In this document: piece by piece, positions 16,517-25,213 of the stretch
Layout: each line of letters begins with the position of its first letter
Position numbering within the stretch: the first letter of the stretch is position 1
Assembly (NCBI RefSeq): GCF_003997495.1
Contig: NZ_RZRU01000023.1
Location: 33,264 to 97,263, forward strand
Reading direction: 5' to 3'
Length of the DNA: 64,000 bases
DNA from: Mesorhizobium sp. M7A.F.Ca.US.008.03.1.1
GTDB taxonomy: Bacteria; Pseudomonadota; Alphaproteobacteria; Rhizobiales; Rhizobiaceae
Notes under the pieces: model-generated
What the model was told of the DNA's origin: nothing
What the model saw: the letters and a program-made list of their open reading frames with translations, nothing else
Database searches by the model: none
Translations under genes and position numbers: made by a program

Positions 16517-16899
16517 TGGTCGCGGGCATCGGCAGCCGAAAAGGTGTGCGTGTCGAGGACGTGCTTGCCGCGATAGAAACCGCGCTCGAAGCGCATGGGT
16601 TGGCGATGACGGCTCTTTCCGCACTGGCGACTGCCCCTCTAAAGCAGGACGAAAACGCCATCGTCGCTGCCGGTCATCAACTCAATCTTCCGGTCATCGT
16701 CGCCGATGCGGCTGCGATCGAGGCCGCCTCGCTGGACACGATCAGCCATTCCGACCTCTCGCAGGATGTTGCCGGCACGCCATCGGTTTCCGAGGCATCC
16801 GCCCTTGCCGTCGCCGGCAAGGGCGCCAGGCTGCTCGGCCCCCGCACGGTGCTCGGCCCGGTCACCTGCGCCATCGCCATCGGCGGAGATGCGCCATGA
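16513..16899 (+). CDS. cobE: Cobalamin biosynthesis protein CobE
   Basis: This 128-residue protein matches CobE, a homologue of the C-terminal domain of CbiG. It is genetically needed in the aerobic pathway, though its chemical role is not settled. It begins with MVAGIGSRKGV, contains TAPLKQDENAIVAAG near residues 42-56, and ends with GPRTVLGPVTCAIA. It sits between cobL and cobM with 4-bp overlaps on both sides. Two adjacent ATG codons make the start 16513 or 16516. Confidence 0.9.
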   Translation: MMVAGIGSRKGVRVEDVLAAIETALEAHGLAMTALSALATAPLKQDENAIVAAGHQLNLPVIVADAAAIEAASLDTISHSDLSQDVAGTPSVSEASALAVAGKGARLLGPRTVLGPVTCAIAIGGDAP

Positions 16900-17660
16900 C
16901 CGTTCATTTCATCGGCGCCGGCCCGGGTGCGGCCGACCTCATCACGCTGCGCGGCGCGAGGCTGTTGGCCAGTTGCCCTGTCTGTCTGCATGCCGGCTCC
17001 ATCGTCGCGCCAGAGCTTTTGCAGCATTGCGCACCGGGGACAAAACTGATCGACACCGCGCCGATGTCGCTCGACGAGATCGAGGCCGAGTATGTCGCGG
17101 CCCACAAATCGGGCCATGATGTCGCCCGCCTGCATTCCGGCGACCTGTCGGTGTGGAGCGCCGTTGCCGAGCAGATCCGGCGGCTGGAAAAGCACGGCAT
17201 CCCTTACACGCTGACGCCGGGCGTGCCCTCCTTCGCCGCCGCTGCCGCTGCACTGCGCCGCGAGCTGACCATTCCCGAAGTCGCGCAAAGCCTGGTGCTG
17301 ACCCGCATTTCCGGGCGCGCATCAAAAATGCCGCCCGGCGAAACGCTGGCCGGCTTTGGCCGCACCGGCGCCACGCTGGCCATTCATCTGGCCATCCACG
17401 CCATCGACCGCGTGGTCGCCGAACTGACGCCGCACTATGGCGGCGATTGCCCGGTGGCGATCGTCTTCCGCGCCTCCTGGCCGGACGAGCGCGTGCTGAC
17501 CGGCACGCTGGCGACGATCGAGGCACAACTCGCTGCCGATCCTATGGAGCGCACGGCGATCATCTTCGTCGGCCGCTCGCTGACGGCGGAAGGTTTTGGC
17601 GAGAGTTCATTGTACGACGCCCACTACCAGCGGCGTTTTCGCGGACGGGACGGATTGTGA
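16896..17660 (+). CDS. cobM: Precorrin-4 C11-methyltransferase
   Basis: This 254-residue SAM-dependent methyltransferase converts precorrin-4 to precorrin-5. The N-terminus reads VHFIGAGPGAADLITLRGAR, followed by LHSGDLSVWSAVAEQ near residues 77-91 and TPGVPSFAAAAAALRRELT near residues 108-126. It is joined to cobE by an ATGA overlap and to cobA by a GTGA overlap. Confidence 0.96.
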   Translation: MTVHFIGAGPGAADLITLRGARLLASCPVCLHAGSIVAPELLQHCAPGTKLIDTAPMSLDEIEAEYVAAHKSGHDVARLHSGDLSVWSAVAEQIRRLEKHGIPYTLTPGVPSFAAAAAALRRELTIPEVAQSLVLTRISGRASKMPPGETLAGFGRTGATLAIHLAIHAIDRVVAELTPHYGGDCPVAIVFRASWPDERVLTGTLATIEAQLAADPMERTAIIFVGRSLTAEGFGESSLYDAHYQRRFRGRDGL

Positions 17661-18475
17661 GCGGCAGCACCCCAAATACCGGCGAAACCGCCACGCTCGA
17701 AAAAGCCTTGTCCCGGCTGAACTTCAAGCCGCGCCGGCTTGAGCCGGGCCATGTCTGGCTGGCCGGCGCCGGTCCCGGCGACCCCGGCTGCCTGACCTTG
17801 GAAGTGCTGGCGGCATTGGTCGAGGCGGATGCGCTGGTCTATGACGCGCTGGTCTCGCCTGATGTTGTCGCCGTTGCCGAAAATGCCGAGCTTTTCTTCG
17901 CCGGCAAGCGCGGCGGAAAACCGTCGATGAAGCAGGACGACATCACCGCCCTTCTGGTGCGGCTGGCGCGCGACGGCCGCCGTGTCGTCAGGCTGAAGGG
18001 CGGCGACCCCTACATCTTCGGCCGTGGCGGCGAAGAAGCCCTCGCGCTGGCACGCGAAAACATCCCGTTTCGCGTGCTGCCCGGTCTGACATCGGGGCTC
18101 AGCGCGCTGGCCGCGACCGGCATTCCCGCCACCATGCGCGGCATCAACAAGGCTGTGATCCTGGCCACTGGCCACGCAGCCGGCACCGATGACGATCTCG
18201 ACTGGGCGGCGATCGCCCGCACCGGCCAGCCTGTCGTCGTCTATATGGGCATGGCCAATCTGCCGCTGATATCAGCCGCACTGCTGGATGGCGGGCTGGC
18301 GCCGTCGACACCGGCGGCAGTGATCGTCGCCGCGACGACGCCACAGGAACGGACCGTCGTTGCCACGCTCGCCACCATTGCCGAGGAAGCTGCGGCCGCC
18401 GGTCTCGCCTCCCCGGCGCTGATCGTCGTCGGCGGCATCGTCGCCATGCGCTCGGCTTTGGTGGGGGAAGCATGA
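17657..18475 (+). CDS. cobA: Uroporphyrinogen-III C-methyltransferase
   Basis: This 272-residue enzyme (SUMT) adds methyl groups at C-2 and C-7 of uroporphyrinogen III to give precorrin-2, the entry to corrin synthesis. It contains VWLAGAGPGDPGCLTLEVL near residue 34, then VRLKGGDPYIFGRGGEE, both diagnostic for SUMT. The GTG start at 17657 overlaps the cobM stop. Another in-frame start upstream would lie inside cobM. It lacks the CysG-type dehydrogenase domain, so it serves only as the methyltransferase. Confidence 0.95.
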   Translation: MSGSTPNTGETATLEKALSRLNFKPRRLEPGHVWLAGAGPGDPGCLTLEVLAALVEADALVYDALVSPDVVAVAENAELFFAGKRGGKPSMKQDDITALLVRLARDGRRVVRLKGGDPYIFGRGGEEALALARENIPFRVLPGLTSGLSALAATGIPATMRGINKAVILATGHAAGTDDDLDWAAIARTGQPVVVYMGMANLPLISAALLDGGLAPSTPAAVIVAATTPQERTVVATLATIAEEAAAAGLASPALIVVGGIVAMRSALVGEA

Positions 18476-19785
18476 CGGCCCGCGCCATCATCATCGGCGC
18501 GCCGCGCTCCGGCTCCGGCAAGACCAGCGTCACCATCGGCATCCTGCGCGCGCTGACCCGGCGCGGGCTGAAAGTGCGCGGCGCCAAATCCGGCCCCGAC
18601 TATATCGACCCCGGCTTCCACACCGCCGCCACGGGACTGTCCGGCGTCAATCTCGACAGCTGGGCGATGCCGCCATCGCTGCTCAACGCGCTCGCCGCAC
18701 AGGCCGCCGACGATACCGATTTCGTCATCCTCGAAAGCGCCATGGGCCTGTTCGACGGCATTCCGGCAGCTCAAGGCCGCACCGGTTCGGCGGCCGACCT
18801 GGCCCGGCTCTATGGCCTGCCGGTGCTGCTGGTGCTCGACGTTTCCGGCCAGTCGACCACCGCGGCCGCCGTCGCCAAGGGTTTTGCCACCTATGATCCG
18901 GACGTGCGCATGGCCGGTGTCGTGCTCAACCGATTGGGCAGCGAGCGGCACCGCCGGCTGTCGGGCGACGCCATCGAGGCGATCGGCCTGCCGGTCGTCG
19001 GCGCCATCCTGCGCGACCCCACGCTCAACCTGCCCGAGCGCCACCTCGGCCTCGTCCAGGCCGGCGAGTATGACGACCTGATGGCGCATCTCGACCGGCT
19101 GGCCGACATGGCGGAAAAGTCGCTCGACCTCGACGCCATCATGGCCCTGGCGACACCTTTCACCCCAGCGCCCGGCGGTTTCGACGACGCGCTCGCGCCA
19201 CCCGGTCAGCGGATCGCGCTGGCCGAGGATGCCGCCTTCACCTTCCTCTATCCGCATGTCGCGGCGTACTGGCGCAAGGCCGGTGCCGAAATCGTCCCGT
19301 TCTCGCCGCTCGCCGACGAAGCACCCGACGAGGGCTGCGACGTCTGTTGGCTGCCCGGCGGCTATCCCGAACTTCACGCGGCCCGCCTTGCAGCGGCCAC
19401 GAATTTCCGCGCCGGGATGGCGCGTTTCGCCGCGACGAAGCCGGTCCATGGCGAATGCGGTGGCTTCATGGTGCTCGGCGAAGCGCTGGAGGACGCGTCA
19501 GGCGAAACGCATGCGATGCTCGACCTGCTCGGCCATTCCACCAGCTTCGCCAAACGCAAGATGAACCTCGGCTACCGAGAGGCGCGGCTGCGCGCCGATT
19601 GCCCGCTGGGCTCGGCTGGCGCCCTGATCCGTGGCCACGAATTCCACTATGCGCAGATGACTGCCACCGGCAATGAGGAGCCGCTCGCCGACCTGGCCGA
19701 CGGCCAGGGCAATCCGATCGGCGCCTCGGGCTACCGGCGCGGCCATGTCAGCGGCACCTTCTTCCACGCGATTGCGAGGGGCTAG
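18472..19785 (+). CDS. cobB: Hydrogenobyrinic acid a,c-diamide synthase (glutamine-hydrolysing)
   Basis: This 437-residue amidotransferase uses ATP and glutamine to amidate carboxylates a and c of hydrogenobyrinic acid. The N-terminal P-loop is GAPRSGSGKTSV near residues 9-20, and DYIDPGFH follows. The C-terminal class I-like glutaminase domain has its nucleophile in PVHGECGGFMVLGEAL near residues 323-338. It overlaps cobA by 4 bp and ends 3 bases before cobV. Confidence 0.95.
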   Translation: MTARAIIIGAPRSGSGKTSVTIGILRALTRRGLKVRGAKSGPDYIDPGFHTAATGLSGVNLDSWAMPPSLLNALAAQAADDTDFVILESAMGLFDGIPAAQGRTGSAADLARLYGLPVLLVLDVSGQSTTAAAVAKGFATYDPDVRMAGVVLNRLGSERHRRLSGDAIEAIGLPVVGAILRDPTLNLPERHLGLVQAGEYDDLMAHLDRLADMAEKSLDLDAIMALATPFTPAPGGFDDALAPPGQRIALAEDAAFTFLYPHVAAYWRKAGAEIVPFSPLADEAPDEGCDVCWLPGGYPELHAARLAAATNFRAGMARFAATKPVHGECGGFMVLGEALEDASGETHAMLDLLGHSTSFAKRKMNLGYREARLRADCPLGSAGALIRGHEFHYAQMTATGNEEPLADLADGQGNPIGASGYRRGHVSGTFFHAIARG

Positions 19786-19788
19786 AGC

Positions 19789-20565
19789 ATGAACTTCAAG
19801 AACCTGGCTCTTTCACCGCGGCAGATCGTCGACGACATCGCGCTCTGCCTGGTCTTCTTCACCAGTCTGCCTCTGCCCGTCTTCGATTTCCGCGGCCGCA
19901 GCCTTGCCGCCGCGATCTGGGCCGCCCCCATCGCCGGCCTTGTCGTCGGTCTGATCGGCGCCATCGTCTTTGCCACTGCGGAACGATTCGGCCTCGCCAT
20001 GGGTCCGGCGGCCGCCCTCGCCCTCGTCGCAACAGTGCTCGCCACCGGCTGCCTGCATGAAGACGGCCTCTCCGACGTCGCCGACGGCTTTGGCGGCGGC
20101 AAATCGCGCGGCCGCAAACTCGAGATCATGCGCGACAGCCGCATCGGCGCCTACGGTGCCATGGCACTGGGCCTGTCGCTGCTGATCCGCTGGAGCGCGC
20201 TTTCGCAACTCGTCGACCCCACACAGGCGTTGTTCGCCCTGCTGGCCGCACACGCGGCCTCGCGCGGCCTGCTTGGCGCCTTCATGCATCTCTTGCCCCC
20301 GGCGCGGGTCGACGGCCTCTCGGCCGACGCCGGCACCGTCTCGCAGGAAACCGCCGTGGCCGGCGCCGTGCTCGGCGCGATCCCGCTGCTCCTGATTGGG
20401 CTGGGCGGCGCCGTCTTCGCGCTGATCCTGCTTGGCCTGCTGTTTGCCGCCTTCCGTGCCCTTTGCCTCAGCCAGATCGATGGCCAGACCGGCGACACGA
20501 TCGGCGCCTTGCAGCAGGCGAGCGAAATCGCGGTGCTGCTCGTCGCTTCCGTAGCGCTTTCCTGA
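19789..20565 (+). CDS. cobV: Adenosylcobinamide-GDP ribazoletransferase
   Basis: This 258-residue integral membrane enzyme (CobS in enterobacteria) joins adenosylcobinamide-GDP with alpha-ribazole to make coenzyme B12. It is strongly hydrophobic with about six or seven helices. The conserved CLHEDGLSDVADGFGGG motif near residues 87-103 carries the acidic metal-binding residues, followed by MRDSRIGAYGAMAL. It starts 3 bases after the cobB stop. Confidence 0.94.
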   Translation: MNFKNLALSPRQIVDDIALCLVFFTSLPLPVFDFRGRSLAAAIWAAPIAGLVVGLIGAIVFATAERFGLAMGPAAALALVATVLATGCLHEDGLSDVADGFGGGKSRGRKLEIMRDSRIGAYGAMALGLSLLIRWSALSQLVDPTQALFALLAAHAASRGLLGAFMHLLPPARVDGLSADAGTVSQETAVAGAVLGAIPLLLIGLGGAVFALILLGLLFAAFRALCLSQIDGQTGDTIGALQQASEIAVLLVASVALS

Positions 20566-20602
20566 TCCCTTGGCCTGATTCCCTTTCGGAGACTTTGCCC
20601 CC

Positions 20603-21613
20603 ATGCCCTTCAAATCGCTTAGTGAATTGCGCGCCGCCTGCCTCGACCTACCGGCCGGCAGCGACACTGCCGCCAATGCAGTTGCGAGCCGCCAGGACAC
20701 GCTGACCAAGCCGCAAGGCAGCCTTGGCCGGCTGGAGACGATCGCCGCGTGGCTGGCGCGCTGGCAGGGCCGCGACATGCCAAAACTCGACCGCGTCAAA
20801 GTTTTCGTGTTCGCCGGCAACCATGGCGTCACCGCGCAAGGCGTGTCGGCCTATCCCTCGGAAGTCACCGTGCAGATGGTGGCCAATTTCGCCGGCGGCG
20901 GTGCCGCCATCAACCAGCTTGCCCGCATGGCCGGCGCCGAACTCGATGTCATCCCGCTCGATCTCGACCATCCTACGGGTGATTTCACCCAAGGTCCGGC
21001 GATGGATGAGAACGCGTTTCTCGCGGCTGTCTCCACCGGCTATGACGCCGTGACAAAAGACCTCGACCTCATCTGCTTCGGCGAAATGGGCATCGGCAAC
21101 ACGACACCGGCGGCTGCCATCTCAGCCGCCCTGTTCGGTGGCGGCGCGGAAAAGTGGACCGGACGCGGCACCGGCGTCGACGACGCCGGCCTGAAGCGCA
21201 AGGTCGTCGCCATCGAAGCCGGCCTGAAGCGCCACGCCGCCACCCTCGCCGACCCGCTTGCTATCGCTGCCGCGCTCGGCGGCCGCGAACTCGCCGCCAT
21301 CTTCGGCGCGACGCTGGCGGCCCGCCATCTGGGCATCCCCGTGCTGCTCGACGGCTTCGTCTGCACCGCCGCGGCAGCCCCGCTGGCCAAACTGCACCCG
21401 ACCGGCCTCGCCCACACCATCGCCGCGCACGTCTCGGCCGAATCGGGTCATCGCGGGTTGCTCGAAGCGCTTAGCCTGCCGCCGTTGCTCGATCTCGGCA
21501 TGCGGCTCGGCGAAGGCTCCGGCGCCTGCCTCGCCGTCAACATCGTCCGCTCGGCGCTGGAGTGCCATGCCCGCATGGCAAGTTTTGCAGAGGCTGGCGT
21601 TTCGGAGAAGTGA
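20603..21613 (+). CDS. cobU: Nicotinate-nucleotide--dimethylbenzimidazole phosphoribosyltransferase
   Basis: This 336-residue enzyme (CobT in enterobacteria, CobU in Pseudomonas denitrificans naming) activates the lower ligand of B12 to alpha-ribazole phosphate. It has the family blocks FAGNHGVTAQGVSAYP near residues 71-86, GEMGIGNTTPAAA near residues 160-172, and LGEGSGACLAVNIV near residues 305-318, a region that includes the catalytic glutamate. It is the last gene of the cob cluster, 37 bp after cobV, and ends just before a convergent orphan gene. Confidence 0.95.
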   Translation: MPFKSLSELRAACLDLPAGSDTAANAVASRQDTLTKPQGSLGRLETIAAWLARWQGRDMPKLDRVKVFVFAGNHGVTAQGVSAYPSEVTVQMVANFAGGGAAINQLARMAGAELDVIPLDLDHPTGDFTQGPAMDENAFLAAVSTGYDAVTKDLDLICFGEMGIGNTTPAAAISAALFGGGAEKWTGRGTGVDDAGLKRKVVAIEAGLKRHAATLADPLAIAAALGGRELAAIFGATLAARHLGIPVLLDGFVCTAAAAPLAKLHPTGLAHTIAAHVSAESGHRGLLEALSLPPLLDLGMRLGEGSGACLAVNIVRSALECHARMASFAEAGVSEK

Positions 21614-21632
21614 AAGGGCCGTTGCTGGTCCG

Positions 21633-22454
21633 TTAAACTTCGCCTTTGAAGAAAGGTCGAAATTGATCTGCAACCAAGTTCGCGTACCAAACGAGTTGTC
21701 CAACGGTCTGCTCGAAAGGCAGCCAGCCGCCATCGACTGAGACCATCAATCTAGCTTCGACTGCCCATTGTCCAGTCGCTGACTTGATCGGGCAATTCGT
21801 TCTGTACTCCATTACGACTAGGCCCGGCCGGAGAGGATCGACCGCGACAGTCGTATCGGGGGGAACGTTGGCCGAAGCGTCATCTTCCGAGTAGAACTCA
21901 ACGGTGTGACTGTGATCCTGCTTAACTTGCCCTAGCAAAGCCACGGCCGGAACCCGGTGTTTGTCTATATTGCTCAGCTTCTGAAGTACCAAGAGCGGGT
22001 CGTCGGAAGGTTTGCCATCGGCACCAATTTCTGGATGCTTCCCTCTCTGAAACGGCTGGACCTGTGTAATTTTCTCTGCGGCTTGCGGCTCCATCTGCGA
22101 AAGGCAGTTTGTAATCCTTTTGTCGGAAAACGCGGCCTCGGTTTCTTGGATCGGGAAGTGGATCGCACCGGGCATGGCAGGAGGATCTAGCTTGAGCCTT
22201 GCTAGCGCGAAAGCGAGGTTGTCGAGAGCCGAACGCAACATGTGAACGTATTCGCTCAAATCAAGGCAAGCGTCATCGAGCGACTTGAAGTGCGGTATGT
22301 CGTCGACGATTAAACGAAAACCCTTGCGCTCGGCCAAAAGCTCGGTACGCCCCACCACACCAAGGCCTAAGGTCTTGGGTATTTCGAGCAAGCTATTGGC
22401 ACGCAGAGTTGCCCTGTCGAGCTTAAGCTGCACAGGTAGCAAAAACGGATGCAT
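21633..22454 (-). CDS. Hypothetical protein, lower GC than neighbours
   Basis: I do not recognise this 273-residue protein. It looks soluble, without a signal peptide or membrane segment. A helical segment of the type SLDDACLDLSEYVHMLRSAL near residues 57-76 and a NIDKHR motif near residues 161-166 recall the HEPN-like or abortive-infection-like proteins of unknown role that share NxxKHR signatures; that resemblance is only a hint. Base composition is visibly less GC-rich than in cobU or phzF. It sits convergent to cobU and 100 bp downstream of tRNA-Lys, a common place for acquired DNA. Confidence 0.7.
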   Translation of the reverse strand: MHPFLLPVQLKLDRATLRANSLLEIPKTLGLGVVGRTELLAERKGFRLIVDDIPHFKSLDDACLDLSEYVHMLRSALDNLAFALARLKLDPPAMPGAIHFPIQETEAAFSDKRITNCLSQMEPQAAEKITQVQPFQRGKHPEIGADGKPSDDPLLVLQKLSNIDKHRVPAVALLGQVKQDHSHTVEFYSEDDASANVPPDTTVAVDPLRPGLVVMEYRTNCPIKSATGQWAVEARLMVSVDGGWLPFEQTVGQLVWYANLVADQFRPFFKGEV

Positions 22455-22554
22455 GGCTTGATCAATCCATGGGATCGCGGGACGTGGACGGTCCGATAGC
22501 CGTCTTATGTTCTCGCCCTATTTCAGGGTCTTTCCACCAAGTCTTTGAAGAATT

Positions 22555-22630
<76 letters not shown>

Positions 22631-22769
22631 ACTCGGCCGGCAAAAACCGGCGTTGGCGGGCATATAGCCGCCACCATCGGTCCTGTCCAGCCCTGCCGGA
22701 ATCATTTCCCGACAAATCGCCTGGAGCCTCGCTTTTAGCTGTTGGTGCCGGGCGAAACCTTACGTTCTC

Positions 22770-22859
22770 TTGGCGGGACAGCGAAGTTGGCGAAATCCGA
22801 AGTTACGGCCAATCTCCCCACTTGAGGGGGAGATGTCCGGCAGGACAGAGGGGGGCGGT
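22770..22859. repeat. Half copy of the palindromic repeat element
   Basis: Positions 22809-22859 match one arm of the elements in cobN and cobG, including CTTGAGGGGGAGATGTCCGG and CAGGACAGAGGGGGG. Beside it, near 22788-22797, is the core motif TTGGCGAAA in the corresponding position. The opposite arm is absent, so this is a partial copy in the gap between tRNA-Lys and the phzF-like gene. Confidence 0.88.
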
Positions 22860-22906
22860 GAAGGATCGCCAACAGCGACGGTCTTCCTCGATGCAGTAAT
22901 GCGCGA

Positions 22907-23815
22907 TCAGACGAACAGTCTGCCCTCCGCCACCTTGATCGCATTGCCGCCAATGCGCGCCGAGGCTAGTTTGCCGCCTTGCACGGTCAGTTCGAGGCGG
23001 ATGCGCGATGGCCGGCCCATCTCCAGCCCCTGCTCGATCCACAGCTGCGAAATACCGTCGGTCGGCGCGTCGAAATGCATGATGGCGCCGGCAAAGGCGG
23101 CAGCCGCCGAGCCGGTCGCCGGATCCTCATAGGAAGGCGTGCCGGGCACGATCATGCGCACATGAAAGGCGCTCTCGTGGTTCACCGTCTCGCGGCAATA
23201 GACATAGGGGCTGGCGAAGGCCCACTCGCTCTTGCGCGGCGCCAGTTCCGACCAGGCCTGATTGTCCAGCCGGATGCGGCCCGCCGCCTCGAGATTGGCG
23301 ACCGGAATGGTGACGTAGGGCACGCCCGCCGACCAGAACGCGACGCGGTGATTCTCGAAGCCGATCTCATGCGGCGTCAGCCCGAGGGCTGCACCGATCG
23401 CCTCCGGGTCGGCCTCGAGCTCCAGCGGCTCCGGCAGCTTCGCCAGGTCGAACTCGGCGAAGGTGTTGCCGTCGTGCTTGCTGACGGCGCAACGCACCGG
23501 GCCGATATTTTCCTCCAGTACGAAAATGCCGGCGCCGCCCTCCTCAGCCAGTTCGGCCAGCGCGATCGCGGCGCCTACCGTCGGATGGCCGGCGAACGGC
23601 ATTTCATAGTCGGGCGTGAAGATGCGAATGCGGTTTTTGTGCTTGGGATTGTCCGGCGGCAGCACGAACACCGATTCGGACAGGTTGAATTCGCGCGCGA
23701 TGGCCTGCATCGCGGCCGTGTCCAATCCCTTGCTGTCCAGCACGACAGCCAAAGGATTGCCGGCCAGTCGCTCGGTCGTAAACACATCGTAAAGCAAGTA
23801 ATTCCGGGTTTTCAT
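22907..23815 (-). CDS. PhzF family isomerase-like protein
   Basis: This 302-residue protein belongs to the PhzF/diaminopimelate-epimerase-like fold family. It starts with a YDVFTTERLAGNPLAVV segment. NLSESVFVLPP lies near residues 44-54 and holds the glutamate that aligns with the PhzF catalytic residue. IFTPDYEMPFAGHPTVGAA near residues 64-82 and DPATGSAAAAFAGAI in the C-terminal half follow. The start at 23815 is backed by AGGCAGGA just upstream. No phenazine genes are present, so the substrate is unknown. It is divergent from the MacA-like gene. Confidence 0.9.
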   Translation of the reverse strand: MKTRNYLLYDVFTTERLAGNPLAVVLDSKGLDTAAMQAIAREFNLSESVFVLPPDNPKHKNRIRIFTPDYEMPFAGHPTVGAAIALAELAEEGGAGIFVLEENIGPVRCAVSKHDGNTFAEFDLAKLPEPLELEADPEAIGAALGLTPHEIGFENHRVAFWSAGVPYVTIPVANLEAAGRIRLDNQAWSELAPRKSEWAFASPYVYCRETVNHESAFHVRMIVPGTPSYEDPATGSAAAAFAGAIMHFDAPTDGISQLWIEQGLEMGRPSRIRLELTVQGGKLASARIGGNAIKVAEGRLFV

Positions 23816-23873
23816 TCCTGCCTCAATCCAAACATGGGCGAAATTTAATTTGATATTTGAACCAGTAAGCCTG

Positions 23874-23887
23874 ATCTGTGCACAGAT
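23874..23887. promoter_or_regulatory. 14-bp perfect palindrome in the phzF/macA divergent promoter region
   Basis: ATCTGTGCACAGAT is perfectly self-complementary. It lies in the 101-bp gap between two divergent genes, 30 bp before the GTG start of the MacA-like gene, where it could serve as an operator. No regulator gene is adjacent, so this assignment is tentative. Confidence 0.4.
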
Positions 23888-23916
23888 AGGGACATTGCGC
23901 ATTATAGGGGTCCAGC

Positions 23917-25209
23917 GTGGACCAGATTGTCAATCTGCCAAAGACGGAATCGGATTCCGCCATCGAGACGGCGCTTGGGCTCGACCAGACGGGGCGGCGC
24001 AAGTCGCGCCGGCGCGGCTGGCTCTATGCGCTGCTGGCGCTGATCGTGCTCGTCGCCGGGCTTGGCGTCTATCAGTGGTATGCCGGCTCGCCGGCCAGGA
24101 TTGACTATACCACAGTGCCTGCCGCCAAGGCCGACCTCACCGTCGCGGTGTCGGCGACCGGCACGCTGCAGCCACTCACCCAAGTCGACATTTCCAGCGA
24201 ACTGTCCGGCATCATCCGCTCGGTCTCGGTCGAGGAGAACCAGCAGGTCAAGAAGGGTGACGTGCTGGCGACACTCGACACGGTGAAACTCGAAGTTCAG
24301 ATCGAGCGCGCCGAAGCTTCGGCCAAGGCCGCCGCCGCCAATGTCGAGGACGCCACGGTTACGCTGACCGAAAACGAGAAGGCGCTGGTGCGCGCCGCCG
24401 AACTGACCAGGCGTGGCATGGCGACCGACCAGTCGCTTGAAGCAGCAACCGCCACGCGCGACCGTTCCAAGGCAGCGCTCGACAGTGCGCAGGCCAACCT
24501 CGCCATCGCCCAGGCCGACCTCAAGGCGCAGCAGACCGACCTTGCCAAGAGCACCATCTATGCGCCGATCGACGGCATCGTGCTGACGCGCTCGGTCGAT
24601 CCCGGCCAGACGGTCGCCTCCTCCCTGCAGGCTCCGGTGCTGTTCATCATCGCCGCCGATCTTAGGAACATGGAACTGGTGGCGGCGGTCGACGAGGCCG
24701 ACATCGGCGCGGTCAAGTCCGGCCAGCACGCCCGCTTCACAGTCGATGCCTTCCCGGAGCGGCCGTTCGATGCCGAGATCCGCGACATCTCTTATGCCTC
24801 CGTCACCACCGACGGCGTCGTCACCTACAATGCGCGGCTCGAGGTCGACAACAACGAGCTGTTGCTGCGGCCCGGCATGACCGCCACCGTTTCGGTCGTC
24901 ACCAAGCAGGCCAAGGGCGTGCTCACCGTGCCGGCCACCGCCTTCCGTTATCGCCCGGCGCAACAGGCCGCCCGTGGCTGGAGCCTCAGCGACCTGTTCA
25001 CCGGCCGCATGGGCCGCCCCGGCGGCAATCGCCAGCGCCAGGCCGCCACAGTGCCCACCGATGGCTCGCGCACCCTGTACGTGCTGGAGAACGGCCGTCC
25101 GCGCCCGGTGAACGTCAAGATCGGCTCGACCGACGGCGAACTGACCGAGATCATATCGGGCCTGGACGAAGGCGCGCAGGTCATCACCGCGTCGCAGCAG
25201 CGGAGCTGA
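23917..25209 (+). CDS. MacA-like periplasmic adaptor (membrane fusion protein)
   Basis: This 430-residue adaptor of the HlyD/MacA type would link an inner-membrane ABC exporter to an outer-membrane channel. A membrane anchor lies at about residues 35-54, after an Arg-rich segment RRKSRRRG. A lipoyl-like half-motif surrounds EISSELSGIIRSV near residues 88-100. A long coiled-coil hairpin spans about residues 125-215, and a beta-barrel region follows. The GTG start has AGGGG 7 bases upstream. It stands 4 bases before its ATPase gene. No outer-membrane factor is encoded nearby. The exported substrate is unknown. Confidence 0.9.
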   Translation: MDQIVNLPKTESDSAIETALGLDQTGRRKSRRRGWLYALLALIVLVAGLGVYQWYAGSPARIDYTTVPAAKADLTVAVSATGTLQPLTQVDISSELSGIIRSVSVEENQQVKKGDVLATLDTVKLEVQIERAEASAKAAAANVEDATVTLTENEKALVRAAELTRRGMATDQSLEAATATRDRSKAALDSAQANLAIAQADLKAQQTDLAKSTIYAPIDGIVLTRSVDPGQTVASSLQAPVLFIIAADLRNMELVAAVDEADIGAVKSGQHARFTVDAFPERPFDAEIRDISYASVTTDGVVTYNARLEVDNNELLLRPGMTATVSVVTKQAKGVLTVPATAFRYRPAQQAARGWSLSDLFTGRMGRPGGNRQRQAATVPTDGSRTLYVLENGRPRPVNVKIGSTDGELTEIISGLDEGAQVITASQQRS

Positions 25210-25213
25210 TACC

